From positions 1 to 7,172 of the forward strand of contig JAIRRG010000023.1 of NCBI GenBank assembly GCA_031256095.1: a stretch of DNA of 7,172 nt. Direction: 5' to 3'. The notes under the pieces are model-generated. The model was not told the origin of the DNA. It did no database searches and saw only the letters and a list, made by a program, of their open reading frames with translations. The position numbers and the translations under genes are program-made. The stretch comes from Desulfobulbaceae bacterium (lineage in GTDB: Bacteria > Desulfobacterota > Desulfobulbia > Desulfobulbales > Desulfocapsaceae). Below are positions 6,596 to 7,172 of this stretch, piece by piece. Every line of letters starts with the position of its first letter. The stretch's first letter is position 1.

Positions 6596-6785
6596 AGAAA
6601 GAACAATTATTTTGTAAAGCGCTATCCTGCCCCGCCCGGGTCAATGGCCGAACAAAACGGGCGCCAAAGTAAAGCTCTCTCCTGCCAGATTGTTTTTGCT
6701 GGCGTTCTATAGCATTTGATGACAGCAGCTTATCCCTGCGATACACTGAAAAACCTTTCGTCGTTCCGTACTCAAGAGGTTTTTT
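6596..6785. other. intergenic region between uvrA and the methyltransferase gene
   Basis: These 190 bases hold no gene I can support. Two weak inverted repeats are present: CGCCCG (6633-6638) with CGGGCG (6658-6663) across a 19-base loop, and GCCAG with CTGGC near 6684-6703. Neither is followed by a T run, so uvrA has no obvious intrinsic terminator here. A poor promoter candidate is TTGATG (6716-6721) with TACACT (6742-6747) and an overlong 20-base spacer. The clear element is the hairpin at its right end, listed separately. Confidence 0.5.
6749..6784 (+). promoter_or_regulatory. hairpin that includes the ribosome binding site of the methyltransferase gene
   Basis: AAAAACCTTT (6749-6758) pairs with AAGAGGTTTTT (last ten bases, 6775-6784) as a ten-base-pair stem with one G-T pair and a 16-base loop. 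The 3' arm contains almost the whole AAGAGG Shine-Dalgarno (6774-6779), and the ATG begins at 6786, one base after the stem. Folded RNA would hide the ribosome binding site, so translation may be restricted. The A-rich arm and the T6 run also resemble an intrinsic terminator, though a start codon directly after it makes that less likely. The pairing is seen directly; the regulatory role is inferred. Confidence 0.5.
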
Positions 6786-7172
6786 ATGCCGCGTCTTACC
6801 CCCCAGGAACAACAGGAGATTATTCGCTTAATTGAGGCGGACAAACCGCTGCCGGATAAATACCGTTTCCTACTGTTTGACGACAAACGCGAGGTGGAAT
6901 TGGTCTGGAACGGCAAGACGGGTGAAGTCTGCAACGTGGTTTTGCCCTTCCAGACCATTGAGCAGGTGGACGAACCACGCGCGGAAAAACCCGCCAGCTC
7001 GCAGATGAGCCTCTTTGACGTGGATATGCGCGGCCGGCAGCTCAAGGGCTGGACGAACAAGCTGATCTGGGGCGACAACAAGCTCATCCTTTCTTCCCTC
7101 AAAAGCGGCCCCATGCGGGAGGAAATAGAAAAACAGGGCGGTCTGAAACTCATTTACATTGACCCACCCTTT
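6786..7172 (+). CDS. site-specific DNA methyltransferase (type III Mod-like), N-terminal part, cut by window edge
   Basis: The open frame runs 129 codons to the right edge without a stop. Its last four residues are DPPF, the catalytic motif IV of amino-methyltransferases that modify adenine N6 or cytosine N4. It is preceded by GWTNKLIWGDNKLILSSL and GGLKLIYI, the usual approach to motif IV in beta-class Mod-like enzymes, in which motif IV precedes the SAM-binding motif I. The N-terminal 85 residues (including LPDKYRFLLFDDKREVELVW) resemble an extension I have seen on large stand-alone or system-linked adenine methyltransferases. The start is supported by AAGAGG six bases before the ATG. The SAM-binding and target-recognition parts lie outside the window, so target base, specificity and completeness are unknown. 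Context after uvrA suggests the left edge of a restriction-modification or defence locus, but no nuclease or helicase partner is visible. Confidence 0.88.
   Translation, partial: MPRLTPQEQQEIIRLIEADKPLPDKYRFLLFDDKREVELVWNGKTGEVCNVVLPFQTIEQVDEPRAEKPASSQMSLFDVDMRGRQLKGWTNKLIWGDNKLILSSLKSGPMREEIEKQGGLKLIYIDPPF

Noticed and set aside
6633..6663. Rho-independent terminator for uvrA
   Set aside because: The CGCCCG/CGGGCG stem has a 19-base loop and no T run after it.
6644..6712. Twenty-two-codon open frame in the uvrA-methyltransferase gap
   Set aside because: It is too short, has no convincing ribosome binding site or recognisable sequence, and overlaps the weak inverted repeats.
6786..7153. Minus-strand open frame of about 148 codons (6707-7153) over the methyltransferase start
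   Set aside because: It is the antisense shadow of the methyltransferase frame, serine- and arginine-rich with no family resemblance, whereas the plus frame ends in a recognisable DPPF motif.

Overview
This 7.2 kb window looks like ordinary bacterial chromosome, about 55-60% GC by eye, with densely packed housekeeping genes. The family versions seen point to a Gram-negative, probably anaerobic bacterium of the Desulfobacterota (former Deltaproteobacteria). The clues are a separate glycyl-tRNA synthetase alpha chain, a PlsC-type acyltransferase with the HxxxxE/FPQTTRS variant that I associate with that group, and a selenocysteine tRNA. This placement is inferred from family resemblance and was not tested by any search.

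Layout, left to right. (1) Bases 1-865 (+) hold the C-terminal two thirds of seryl-tRNA synthetase (serS). It is followed after 15 bases by a lysophosphatidate-type acyltransferase (881-1657, +), probably in the same transcript. (2) Convergent to these is a small acidic protein with an H-x3-C-x2-C motif (1701-2054, -). (3) A 98-nt tRNA gene with anticodon TCA and a long variable arm, selC (2143-2240, +), lies 23 bases from the stop codon of glyQ (2264-3145, -). (4) A 172-base divergent intergenic region separates glyQ from a CoA-binding protein (3318-3752, +). Two bases after that gene's stop begins a complete uvrA (3755-6595, +). (5) A 190-base intergenic region with no obvious gene ends in a hairpin that contains the ribosome binding site of the last gene. 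That gene is the N-terminus of a site-specific DNA methyltransferase of type III Mod-like type (6786 to the right edge, +), cut just after its DPPF motif.

The genes fall into three themes. Three serve aminoacyl-tRNA supply or recoding: serS, glyQ and selC. SerRS is also the enzyme that charges tRNA-Sec with serine before its conversion to selenocysteinyl-tRNA, so serS and selC lie in one pathway. One makes phospholipid. One repairs DNA (uvrA). The right edge may be the start of a restriction-modification or other defence locus, but only 129 codons of it are visible. No IS element, CRISPR array, integrase or direct-repeat attachment site was seen. I found no convincing undescribed system; the items most worth following are the methyltransferase edge with its SD-sequestering hairpin, the small acidic HC2-like protein, and the selC details.
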